Below are positions 40,457-47,822 of a stretch of 47,822 bases of DNA, piece by piece. The stretch covers positions 1 to 47,822 of the forward strand of contig JANQES010000003.1 of assembly GCA_028278205.1 (NCBI GenBank). Reading direction: 5' to 3'. A program made the translations under genes and the position numbers. A model generated the notes under the pieces. It was given only the letters and a program-made list of their open reading frames with translations, ran no database searches and was not told the origin of the DNA. The first letter of the stretch is position 1. Each line of letters starts with the position of its first letter. Source of the DNA: Rhodothermales bacterium. Lineage in GTDB: Bacteria > Bacteroidota > Rhodothermia > Rhodothermales > Bin80.

Positions 40457-40584
40457 AGCCTATGTTCGAGGTGATACCGGCAGGGTCACCAAAATGCTCT
40501 TGCAGGACTACTTAGTAAGCCGGAGTGCCCCCCGATGTGCCGGCCCTGACCGAACGTGATCACCCAGCCGTTTTCACCCCTCTT

Positions 40585-42114
40585 ATGAAGCTTGCTTCGA
40601 TTCTGGCTGCCGCCGCGTGGCCCGTCGTGGCGCTGATCGTGGTCGTGGGGCTAACCGCGCCGGTAGCGCCGGAGGCCCTCGCCCAGTCCGGCACCTTCTT
40701 CAACCAGCGCGACAACACGTACCCGCTGCTCGGGCTCAAACGCGCCAAGGAGGCCTACGAGACCGCCCGCACCGACTACGAACGCCAGAAAGCGCTCTTC
40801 GACAAACAACTGATCTCGCGCCAGGAACTCGACCGCGTCTTCCGCAACTACTCCGACGCCGAGGTCAACTACCAGCAATCGCTGCTGGCGGTGCTTTTCG
40901 AGCAGCAGTATGTGATCATCTCGCGCGCCGTCAAATACCAGAGCCGCGGCAGCCGAAAGCGCGTCCGCCTGACCCTCGAAAACTCGACCGGCGGCACTGC
41001 CGAGTTCCAGAAACTCATCGGCATCGAGGACGAACTCTTTCGCTCGCTCCAGCCCGACGTGGTCAACAACATCTACGTCTCGCTCGTCAACGACGACAAC
41101 GCCATCATCAGCGAACCCTACGAGCAGAAGGTCGAGAAACTCCTGACGGGCCAGCCGGTGACGCTCGACTTCGGGCTGTTGCAGGATCTCGACGCCGTCA
41201 CGGTCAGCGTGCTCTACGGCGACGGCAGCCAGCAGAGCCGCAAGATTTTCCTCCAAAAAGACGCCTCTGTCAACATCGCCGCCATCGAGGCCGAGCAGTT
41301 TTCGCAGGAGGTGGAACTGGGCGGATCGACCGATTATTCGATGACGCTCGAACTTTTCAGCGGTGTCTCGAACACGTTCAAGCTGGACGTGGTCGGGTTG
41401 CCGTCGGAGATCAACCGGTATTTCCTCGATCCGAGCACGAGCAACCGGCTGAGCCAGTTTCAGTTTACCGAAGGGGTCAATACGCGTCAGGCCGCCTTGC
41501 GGGTTTTTCTGCCCGAACGCCCCACCGCCGAAGTGGGCATCGACGAGGGGATGGCCTTCTACGCCGTGGCGATCCCCCGCGAACGCATCGAAGAAATCGG
41601 CGACTTGCGCGACCGCGCGATGACGCTCTCGGAGATCGAAGCGCTCAACATCGGCTACGTCCGGCTCGAACTGGTGCCGCGCGGCATCGGCGAGATCCTG
41701 GTGCGCGCCCCGCAGTTGTTCCACACCATCAAACCCGACGAGACCGTCGAGGTCAACGTCGAGGTGGTCAACGAAGGCACGCGCCGCCTCGACAACGTCC
41801 GCATCGAAGCCGACCTGCCGCTCAACTGGACCGACACCATCGATCCGGCGGTGATCGAAAAGCTCGACATCAACGAGGAGCAGCGCGTCGGCCTCGGCTT
41901 TACGCCGCCCGAAGACATCTCGCCGGGCCGTTACGAGATCCGCATCCGCACCACGTCGCTCTCGGACGATCAACCCATCGAGGGCGAAGACAAAACCGTC
42001 ACGATCCAGGTCGAGCAAGAGGCCAACATCTTCGGCACGTTTTTGCTGATTCTGGTGATTGTGGGGCTGGTCGTCGGCATCGTGATCTTCGGAATTCGAT
42101 TGTCTCGGCGGTGA
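40585..42114 (+). CDS. Exported, membrane-anchored NEW3-like protein with N-terminal coil
   Basis: The start ATG 40585 opens a signal peptide (MKLASILAAAAWPVVAL...EALAQ). The mature 470-residue part begins with a helical stretch resembling adaptor-protein coiled coils (AKEAYETARTDYERQKALFD, then EVNYQQSLLAVLFEQQ). Beta-rich modules follow. The last of these (about 380-475: EILVRAPQLFHTIKPDETVEVNVEVVNEG...PGRYEIRIR) looks like a NEW3/NPCBM-associated Ig-like domain. A C-terminal helix and RLSRR end it. It is just upstream of the ABC genes and has the layout of a periplasmic partner, but no partner role is proven. Confidence 0.75.
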   Translation: MKLASILAAAAWPVVALIVVVGLTAPVAPEALAQSGTFFNQRDNTYPLLGLKRAKEAYETARTDYERQKALFDKQLISRQELDRVFRNYSDAEVNYQQSLLAVLFEQQYVIISRAVKYQSRGSRKRVRLTLENSTGGTAEFQKLIGIEDELFRSLQPDVVNNIYVSLVNDDNAIISEPYEQKVEKLLTGQPVTLDFGLLQDLDAVTVSVLYGDGSQQSRKIFLQKDASVNIAAIEAEQFSQEVELGGSTDYSMTLELFSGVSNTFKLDVVGLPSEINRYFLDPSTSNRLSQFQFTEGVNTRQAALRVFLPERPTAEVGIDEGMAFYAVAIPRERIEEIGDLRDRAMTLSEIEALNIGYVRLELVPRGIGEILVRAPQLFHTIKPDETVEVNVEVVNEGTRRLDNVRIEADLPLNWTDTIDPAVIEKLDINEEQRVGLGFTPPEDISPGRYEIRIRTTSLSDDQPIEGEDKTVTIQVEQEANIFGTFLLILVIVGLVVGIVIFGIRLSRR

Positions 42115-42118
42115 TGAG

Positions 42119-42246
42119 GGTCATGTGCTGCGCGTCATTTGCTTCGCTGTCATTTATTGTCATTGGTTGAACTTGACAATAAATGACGCGACCCCCGCGA
42201 AGGCGGGGAGAGCTTAATGACCACGAATGACGCGCAGCACATGACC
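42119..42246. repeat. Mosaic palindrome with dRS3-like core (family F)
   Basis: The outer arms GGTCATGTGCTGCGCGTCATT (42119-42139) and its exact complement (42226-42246) enclose inner 14-bp arms TCATTTATTGTCA (42149-42162) and their complement (42174-42187). CCCCCGCGAAGGCGGGG sits off-centre in the right half. It fills the gap between the NEW3-like gene and the ATPase. Confidence 0.92.
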
Positions 42247-42296
42247 ACACGCCAAACCTCCAAGACCGCCTTCAACGAAACAAACGAGCAAACCGC

Positions 42297-43040
<744 letters not shown>

Positions 43041-43043
43041 CTC

Positions 43044-43208
43044 GCCTTCGGCTCGCTGTCATTCGTGGTCATTTGCACGCTTTGCGTGCGTCAATTGCGC
43101 CTGCGGCGCGTCATTGATTGTCATGGGTTGAACTCGACGATCAATGACAGCGACCCCCGCGAAGGCGGGGGGAGCACAATGACAGCGCAACGAATGACGC
43201 GCAGCAAA
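43044..43208. repeat. Mosaic palindrome with dRS3-like core (family F)
   Basis: Words ending in GTCATT are each preceded by a tiny self-palindrome, for example CACGCTTTGCGTG and GCGCCTGCGGCGC. The right part has ATGACAGCGACCCCCGCGAAGG with the complementary words. It shares a block of about 50 bp with 42119-42246 and 44661-44885. Confidence 0.9.
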
Positions 43209-43241
43209 TGACCTTACAACAGTACTAAACGGCAGACCATC

Positions 43242-44660
43242 ATGTTCAGACTCCTCGTTGAGAAGGAACTGAGAGAAATCATCGGCACGACGAAGTTTGC
43301 GGTGACCTTCGGGGTGTGTTCGGTGTTGATCTTGCTGGCATTTTACGTCGGCGCGCGCAACTTCCAGGTGAGCCAGGCCGAGTATGAGGCGGCCCGGGCC
43401 GAGAACATCAAACAGATGGAAGGCCTGACCGACTGGGGGCGCATCGACCACCGGATCTTTCTGCCGCCGCAGCCGCTGACGACGCTCGTCTCGGGCATCT
43501 CGAACGACATCGGTCGGACCACCGAGATGCAGACGCAGGGCGAGCTGCGTTCCGAAAACAGCCGCTTCAACGAAGACCCGATCTTTGCCGTCTTCCGCTT
43601 CCTCGATCTGGAGTTCATCTTCAGCATCGTGATGTCGTTGTTTGCCATCTTGTTTGCCTACGACGCCATCAACGGCGAGAAAGAACGCGGCACGCTCCGG
43701 CTCTCGTTTGCCAACCCCGTGCCGCGCGCCACGTACATCCTCAGCAAACTCGTCGGCGCGTTTCTGGCGCTCGGCGTGCCGCTGCTGATTCCCATCTTGA
43801 TCGGGTGCGTGATGTTGCCGCTGATGGGCATCCCGATGACGGGCAGCGCCTGGGGTCGCCTGGCGATGGTGGTGCTGGCGGGCTACCTCTACCTGGGCGT
43901 GTTTCTGACGCTGTCGGTCTTTGTCTCGGCGCTGACCGAGAAGTCGTCCAACTCGTTTTTGTTGCTTCTGGTGATCTGGATCTTCGCCGTGCTGATCATC
44001 CCGCGCACGGCGGTGCTCATCTCTGGTCGCGCCGTCGATGTGCCGTCGATCGACAAAGTCAATTACGACAAGAACCGGTATATGGCACAGCTCTGGCTGG
44101 AAGACCGGGAGAAGATGCAGAACTATTCCCGCGAAAACCCGCCCTCGCAAGACGGCGACATGCAGGCGTGGATGGATGACTTCCGCGCCTTCATGAGCGA
44201 ACTCTCGGACGTCCGCAACGAAAAGATGAGCGATTTCGGCGGGCGGCTCAACGAAGAGCGGCGAAACCGCGAACTGGTGCAGCAACGCCTGGCCCTGGGC
44301 ATCGCCCGGCTCTCGCCGACGTCGGTCTTTTCGCTGGCCTCGACCGATCTTTCTGGCACCTCGCTCGATCTGAAGGAGCGCTACATCGAAGCCGCCAACC
44401 GATACCAGGAGACCTACGCCCAGTTTATCCGCGAGAAAACAGGCTCGGCCGGCGGATTCATGTTCACCATGCGCGGCGGCCAGGACGAGGAGGAGCCGCC
44501 ACCCATCGACCCGTACGAACTGCCCGTTTTCGAATACGAGGAGCCGTCTTCGACCACGCTGATCAACGATTCGCTGTTCGACCTCGGCCTGCTCGTGTTG
44601 TTTAACATCGTCTTCTTCGCCGGCGCTTTCGTCGCGTTCCTTCGGTATGATGTGAGGTAG
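43242..44660 (+). CDS. ABC-2 type transporter permease, paralogue 2
   Basis: The 472-residue protein has the same layout as the permease at 36651: an N-terminal helix (VTFGVCSVLILLAFYVGA), an extracytoplasmic loop ending before a hydrophobic block, the motif NGEKERGTLRLSFANPVPR, a long charged loop and a final helix ending GAFVAFLRYDVR. It is closer in sequence to the next gene (44910) than to the first. It probably forms a heterodimer with that neighbour, driven by the ATPase at 42297. No substrate clue is visible. Confidence 0.9.
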   Translation: MFRLLVEKELREIIGTTKFAVTFGVCSVLILLAFYVGARNFQVSQAEYEAARAENIKQMEGLTDWGRIDHRIFLPPQPLTTLVSGISNDIGRTTEMQTQGELRSENSRFNEDPIFAVFRFLDLEFIFSIVMSLFAILFAYDAINGEKERGTLRLSFANPVPRATYILSKLVGAFLALGVPLLIPILIGCVMLPLMGIPMTGSAWGRLAMVVLAGYLYLGVFLTLSVFVSALTEKSSNSFLLLLVIWIFAVLIIPRTAVLISGRAVDVPSIDKVNYDKNRYMAQLWLEDREKMQNYSRENPPSQDGDMQAWMDDFRAFMSELSDVRNEKMSDFGGRLNEERRNRELVQQRLALGIARLSPTSVFSLASTDLSGTSLDLKERYIEAANRYQETYAQFIREKTGSAGGFMFTMRGGQDEEEPPPIDPYELPVFEYEEPSSTTLINDSLFDLGLLVLFNIVFFAGAFVAFLRYDVR

Positions 44661-44885
44661 CTCGCTGGCGCTCGTGTCATTCATGGTCATTTACTCGCTA
44701 TGCTCATGTCAATTGCTCGCTTCGCTCGCGTCATTTATTGTCATGGTTCGAACGTGACAATAAATGACAGCGACCCCCGCGAAGGCGGGGGGAGCCAATG
44801 ACGCGCCACACGAGGCGAAGCCGACTGACGAAGTAAAGGCGCAATTGACGCACGCGCAGGGTGCAAATGACGCGAAGCACATGGC
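44661..44885. repeat. Mosaic palindrome with dRS3-like core (family F)
   Basis: It starts at the stop codon of paralogue 2 with GCTCGCTGGCGCTCG and GCTCGCTTCGCTCGC mini-palindromes between TCATT words. TTCGAACGTGACAATAAATG and CCCCCGCGAAGGCGGGGG follow, then complementary AATGACGC words. It is the third such spacer in the ABC gene cluster. Confidence 0.9.
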
Positions 44886-44909
44886 TAAACCCACTAAACC
44901 ACGACTTCC

Positions 44910-46367
44910 ATGTTCGCCACGCTCTTCGAAAAAGAACTCAAGGCTATTCTGCTCAGCCCCAAGTTTGTCGCCACCTTCGGCGTGTGTTCGTTGTTGATCT
45001 TGCTGAGCGTCTTCATCGGCGTTCAGGAATACAAAGCCGGCGTCGATCAGTACGACACGGCGATGCAGTTGGCCGAGCAAGAAGTGCGCGAGGCTACCTC
45101 GTGGTGGGGTGTCAACAACCGCGCCTACCGCCAGCCTAACCCGATGCAGATCTTCGCCTCGGGCGTCAACAACGACATCGGGCGCCTCTCGAACATCAGC
45201 ACGTGGACCGAGGTGAAGTTGCAACAGAGCGCCTACCTCGACAACTCGCTCTTCGCGGTTTTTCGGTTCATCGATTTCACGTTCATCGTGCAGGTGGTGC
45301 TCTCGCTCTTCGCCATCTTGTTCACCTACAACGCCATCAACGGCGAGCGCGAGTCGGGCACGCTCAAGCTGACGTTTTCCAACGCGGTGCCGCGCGGCCA
45401 GTACATGCTGGCGAAGTTCCTCGGCGCGTGGGTGGGGTTGGTGGTGCCGCTGCTGATCCCGATTACGCTGGCGCTCTTGATCGTGGTGGTGCTGCAAGTG
45501 CCGATGACGGGCGTGGAGTGGTCGAAGTTGCTGACGTTGATCGGCGTGTCGATCCTTTATTTCACGTTTTTCATCATGCTCGGCTTGCTCGTCTCGGCCC
45601 TGACGAAGCGCTCGACGGTGTCGTTTCTGGTGTTGCTGGTCGTCTGGGTGCTCTTCGTGCTGATCCTGCCGCGCGCCGCGACGATGGCCGCCGGGCAGAT
45701 CATCGAGGTGCCCAGCGTGGCGGAGGTCGAAAGCCAGAAAGACCGCTACCGCACCGATCGCTGGACGGCCTACGGCGAAGAACGCTCGGCCAAATGGCGC
45801 GAACGCATGGAGCCCGCCGAGGGCATGAATGAAGAAGAACGTACGCAATTCCTGGAAGAACGCCGCCCGCAGTGGATGCAGGAAGACGACGACGACCGCC
45901 AGGTGATGCAGGAAGAAATCGCCGAGTTCGAACGCAAAGTCAACGAAGACTTGCGCAACCGCAAAGCCGAGCAGGAACGCCTGGCGTTCGTGCTGTCGCG
46001 CTTTTCGCCCTCGTCGTCGTATCAACTGGCGACGATGAACCTGGCCGGAACCAACACGACGCTCAAGACGCGCTACGAAGAGTCGATGAAAGCCTATCGG
46101 ACGGCGTTTGCGCAGTTCGTCGAGGCCAAGCGGATCGAGGAACGCAAGAAGCTGATGGAGCAACAGCGCGGCCAACGCCGTGTGATGATCTTCGGCGGCG
46201 GCGAAGAGGCGCTCGACGTGAGCGAACTGCCGCGCTACGAAGCGCCCTCGCACACGTTCCCAGAGGCTTTCGGCCCCTCGGTGATCGACGTGGGGCTGCT
46301 TGCGCTGTTCTCGGTGATCTGCTTCGGCGGCGCGTTCGTCTCGTTCTTGCGGTATGATGTGCGGTAG
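44910..46367 (+). CDS. ABC-2 type transporter permease, paralogue 3
   Basis: The 485-residue protein has the same order as paralogues 1 and 2: an N-terminal helix (TFGVCSLLILLSVFIG), an extracytoplasmic loop, NGERESGTLKLTFSNAVPRG, four to five helices, a long acidic/basic loop rich in Glu and Arg (about 300-390) and a last helix ending GAFVSFLRYDVR. It is nearest to paralogue 2 (shared CGVCSLLILL and VPR motifs). The two are probably paired permease subunits. The gene is followed directly by a family A repeat and the convergent NadR-type gene. Confidence 0.9.
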   Translation: MFATLFEKELKAILLSPKFVATFGVCSLLILLSVFIGVQEYKAGVDQYDTAMQLAEQEVREATSWWGVNNRAYRQPNPMQIFASGVNNDIGRLSNISTWTEVKLQQSAYLDNSLFAVFRFIDFTFIVQVVLSLFAILFTYNAINGERESGTLKLTFSNAVPRGQYMLAKFLGAWVGLVVPLLIPITLALLIVVVLQVPMTGVEWSKLLTLIGVSILYFTFFIMLGLLVSALTKRSTVSFLVLLVVWVLFVLILPRAATMAAGQIIEVPSVAEVESQKDRYRTDRWTAYGEERSAKWRERMEPAEGMNEEERTQFLEERRPQWMQEDDDDRQVMQEEIAEFERKVNEDLRNRKAEQERLAFVLSRFSPSSSYQLATMNLAGTNTTLKTRYEESMKAYRTAFAQFVEAKRIEERKKLMEQQRGQRRVMIFGGGEEALDVSELPRYEAPSHTFPEAFGPSVIDVGLLALFSVICFGGAFVSFLRYDVR

Positions 46368-46457
46368 TGTTCAAGTGTTCAAGTGTTTGAGTGTTATGGT
46401 GTTTTAGTTAATTGCCCATAACACTAAAACACTCAAACACCATAACACTCAAACACC
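46367..46457. repeat. Palindrome of GTGTTCAAGTGTT words (family A)
   Basis: GTGTTCAAGTGTTCAAG... pairs with ...AACACTCAAACACCATAAC between convergent genes. The last 9 bp overlap the final codons and stop of the minus-strand NadR-type gene. Confidence 0.9.
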
Positions 46458-47021
46458 CCCAAGGAGCCCATCTACCGCCCGAATCGCCGTCTTCATCCGC
46501 TCGTCCAACGATCCCGACACCAGCACGAACGCCACGCCGCGCCGCTGCAATTCATCGCGAAGAAGCGCGTGAATTTCGGCTCGGACGGCCGGCCCGTCGC
46601 GCTGGCCGGGGTCGGCGGTCCAGGGGATGTCGGTGTCGGTGAGGAGATAGAGGTCGGCGCTTCGTTCGTGGGCGAGGCTTTCGAGCCACGCCGGGCAGGC
46701 GCCGAAGTAATAGCGCGCGTAGACGCACGTCGCGATCAGGTCGGTGTCGAGGAAGAGTACGCGGCGGGCCTGGGGCGCAAACCTTTCTTCTTGCGCCAGG
46801 TGCCCCTCGGCAATCAGGCGGGTGTCCGGCGGCTCCGGCAACGCGCCTTTTCGGTCGACGAATTCGCGCAGATATTCCGGCGCCCACGCTGTCTCATAGT
46901 GCGCCGCCAGCGCTTCGGCCAGCGTCGTCTTGCCCGTAGACTCCGCCCCGATAAGCACGACGCGTTTGAGCCGCTCATCCTTCCAACCTCCCCGGCTCCC
47001 CGACTCACCGCTTTCCATCAT
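46449..47021 (-). CDS. NadR-type nucleoside/ribosylnicotinamide kinase-like ATPase
   Basis: The protein has about 190 residues and a P-loop VVLIGAESTGKTTLAEALA shortly after the N-terminus, the GAESTGKTTL form used by the C-terminal kinase domain of NadR and relatives. LDTDLIATCVYARYYFG and LYLLTDTDIPWTADPGQRD then match the usual substrate and lid regions. It lacks the adenylyltransferase domain of full NadR. The start is uncertain: 47021/47018 (MMESGES) lie within repeat-like words, and GTG at about the second Val of KRVV could also serve. It may phosphorylate nicotinamide riboside for NAD salvage. Confidence 0.8.
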   Translation of the reverse strand: MMESGESGSRGGWKDERLKRVVLIGAESTGKTTLAEALAAHYETAWAPEYLREFVDRKGALPEPPDTRLIAEGHLAQEERFAPQARRVLFLDTDLIATCVYARYYFGACPAWLESLAHERSADLYLLTDTDIPWTADPGQRDGPAVRAEIHALLRDELQRRGVAFVLVSGSLDERMKTAIRAVDGLLGGV

Positions 47022-47064
47022 CCCCATCCATCTGTGTTCATCCGCGCCCATCTGCGGTTGCAAT

Positions 47065-47619
47065 CTAAGGCCAGAGCCAGCCGAAGACGCCGGCGGTCAG
47101 CAGCCCGTAGACCAGCCCGTCGAGCGCGTGCTTCCAGGTGCTCGACCACGTCATGTGAAACCAGATGCCGTTGAGCATCAGCGCGCCCGAATAGCCCAAA
47201 AACGCCGCGCATCCGACTACCTGGAACACCTTCAAATAATCGACGCCGGCAGGCAGGCACGCGCTGCCCATGTACCCCGCTATCAACGAGATGATGAGGA
47301 CGTAGATGAAGTGCTGGATCAGTTGTTTGGGCAACGTGTTGCCCGTCGGCCCGATGATCAAGATGCCCACCGGCCCGGCGTTGACCTTTTCCTGATACGC
47401 CGGATCTTTCATCTCCGCGCCGGTGGTGGCATGCGGAAAGCGATACTGGCCCTGCCCGAGCCCTTGAGAACGCACAGCCTCGCAGAACCCGTCCTCGTCT
47501 GGGATTTTAGCGAAATCAGTGCGGTGATGCGGCAGCACCATGTTCATGATGAAGCCGGCGATGAAGACGACGACGGCGGCTACGAGGATGGGCAGCCAGA
47601 GCGCAGCTAAGCTTACCAT
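47065..47619 (-). CDS. Small conserved integral membrane protein, unknown function
   Basis: The start at 47619 (MVSLAALWLP) is supported by a GGAGGTCGTC ribosome site directly upstream. An in-frame ATG four codons earlier would overlap that site. The 184-residue protein has an N-terminal helix, a soluble middle with LPHHRTDFAKIPDEDGF and GPTGNTLPKQL, and three more helices to the end. Proteins with the LPxHRxDF...PDED pattern are, from memory, common and uncharacterised in several phyla. No function assigned. Confidence 0.8.
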   Translation of the reverse strand: MVSLAALWLPILVAAVVVFIAGFIMNMVLPHHRTDFAKIPDEDGFCEAVRSQGLGQGQYRFPHATTGAEMKDPAYQEKVNAGPVGILIIGPTGNTLPKQLIQHFIYVLIISLIAGYMGSACLPAGVDYLKVFQVVGCAAFLGYSGALMLNGIWFHMTWSSTWKHALDGLVYGLLTAGVFGWLWP

Positions 47620-47671
47620 GACGACCTCCATGCTGGTGGGAAGGGGGCTAAAATCACTTAAAGGTAAGGGT

Positions 47672-47757
47672 CTGAGTGTTTAAGTGTTATGGTGTTTTGG
47701 TGTTATAGTGTTTTAGGGGCTCAAACACCAGCCCTTTCAAGGTGTTTGGTTTCGTGC
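47672..47757. repeat. Palindrome of GTGTTATGGTGTT words (family A)
   Basis: GTGTTATGGTGTTTTGGTG words on the left face CTCAAACACCAGCCC and further words on the right, with imperfect pairing. The remaining bases to the window end (47758-47822) show no gene. Confidence 0.75.
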
Positions 47758-47822
47758 TCGTCGATGCGCAATGAGCCTCGCTGTTGAGACATGAGGCTCG
47801 GTCTTCTTGCTGCACCGTCGGG

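Noticed and set aside
43059..46253. Two long antisense frames opposite the ABC permeases
   Set aside because: Their translation is highly charged, His/Gln/Arg-rich and without domains. The sense strand gives two clear paralogous permeases.

Overview
The window is GC-rich, densely coded bacterial chromosome. It shows no rRNA, tRNA, phage or CRISPR signature. Weak or absent Shine-Dalgarno sites at most starts and the mix of families (divergent Memo protein, Rossmann/DUF2520 protein, PrxQ, NadR-type kinase, PAP2 phosphatase) suggest a Bacteroidota/Rhodothermota-type organism. That placement is an inference from gene content, not a proven one.

Positions 1-27095 hold a Wzx/Wzy-type exopolysaccharide locus, read almost entirely on the minus strand. 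In transcription order it has a GT4 glycosyltransferase, a phosphoglycosyl transferase that starts the repeat unit, a Wzc-like tyrosine kinase/co-polymerase, a short SLBB export protein, a Wzx flippase, four sulfotransferases, a GT4 enzyme, one plus-strand GT-A enzyme, a large beta-propeller lipoprotein with a CBM9-like tail, four more sulfotransferases, a GT4 enzyme, a ninth sulfotransferase, a GT4 enzyme, an O-antigen ligase/Wzy-like membrane protein and a last GT4 enzyme. Nine sulfotransferase-fold proteins from several subfamilies in about 15.5 kb imply a highly and position-specifically sulfated extracellular polysaccharide.

Positions 27350-36348 hold plus-strand household genes: a divergent Memo-like protein, a Rossmann/DUF2520 protein, a small hypothetical, a lipoprotein cyclophilin, an MFS exporter, an orphan multi-PAS histidine kinase, a PrxQ peroxiredoxin and an SDR oxidoreductase. 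Positions 36651-46367 hold an ABC-2 type export system: one ATPase, three paralogous permeases sharing a C-terminal signature, and a membrane-anchored periplasmic NEW3-like protein. It is interrupted by minus-strand genes for a c-type cytochrome lacking a Met ligand, a DinB-like protein and a PAP2 phosphatase. The right end has a NadR-type kinase and a small conserved membrane protein.

The most unusual feature is between the genes. Almost every gap above about 60 bp that is not a translational coupling holds a long imperfect palindrome built from short reiterated words. At least nine word families recur, often nested like onion layers, and several run into coding regions so that a repeat word supplies the stop codon. 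Two copies of one such element, with its core inverted, flank the DUF2520 gene. These mosaic palindromes and the sulfotransferase array are the two best candidates for something undescribed.
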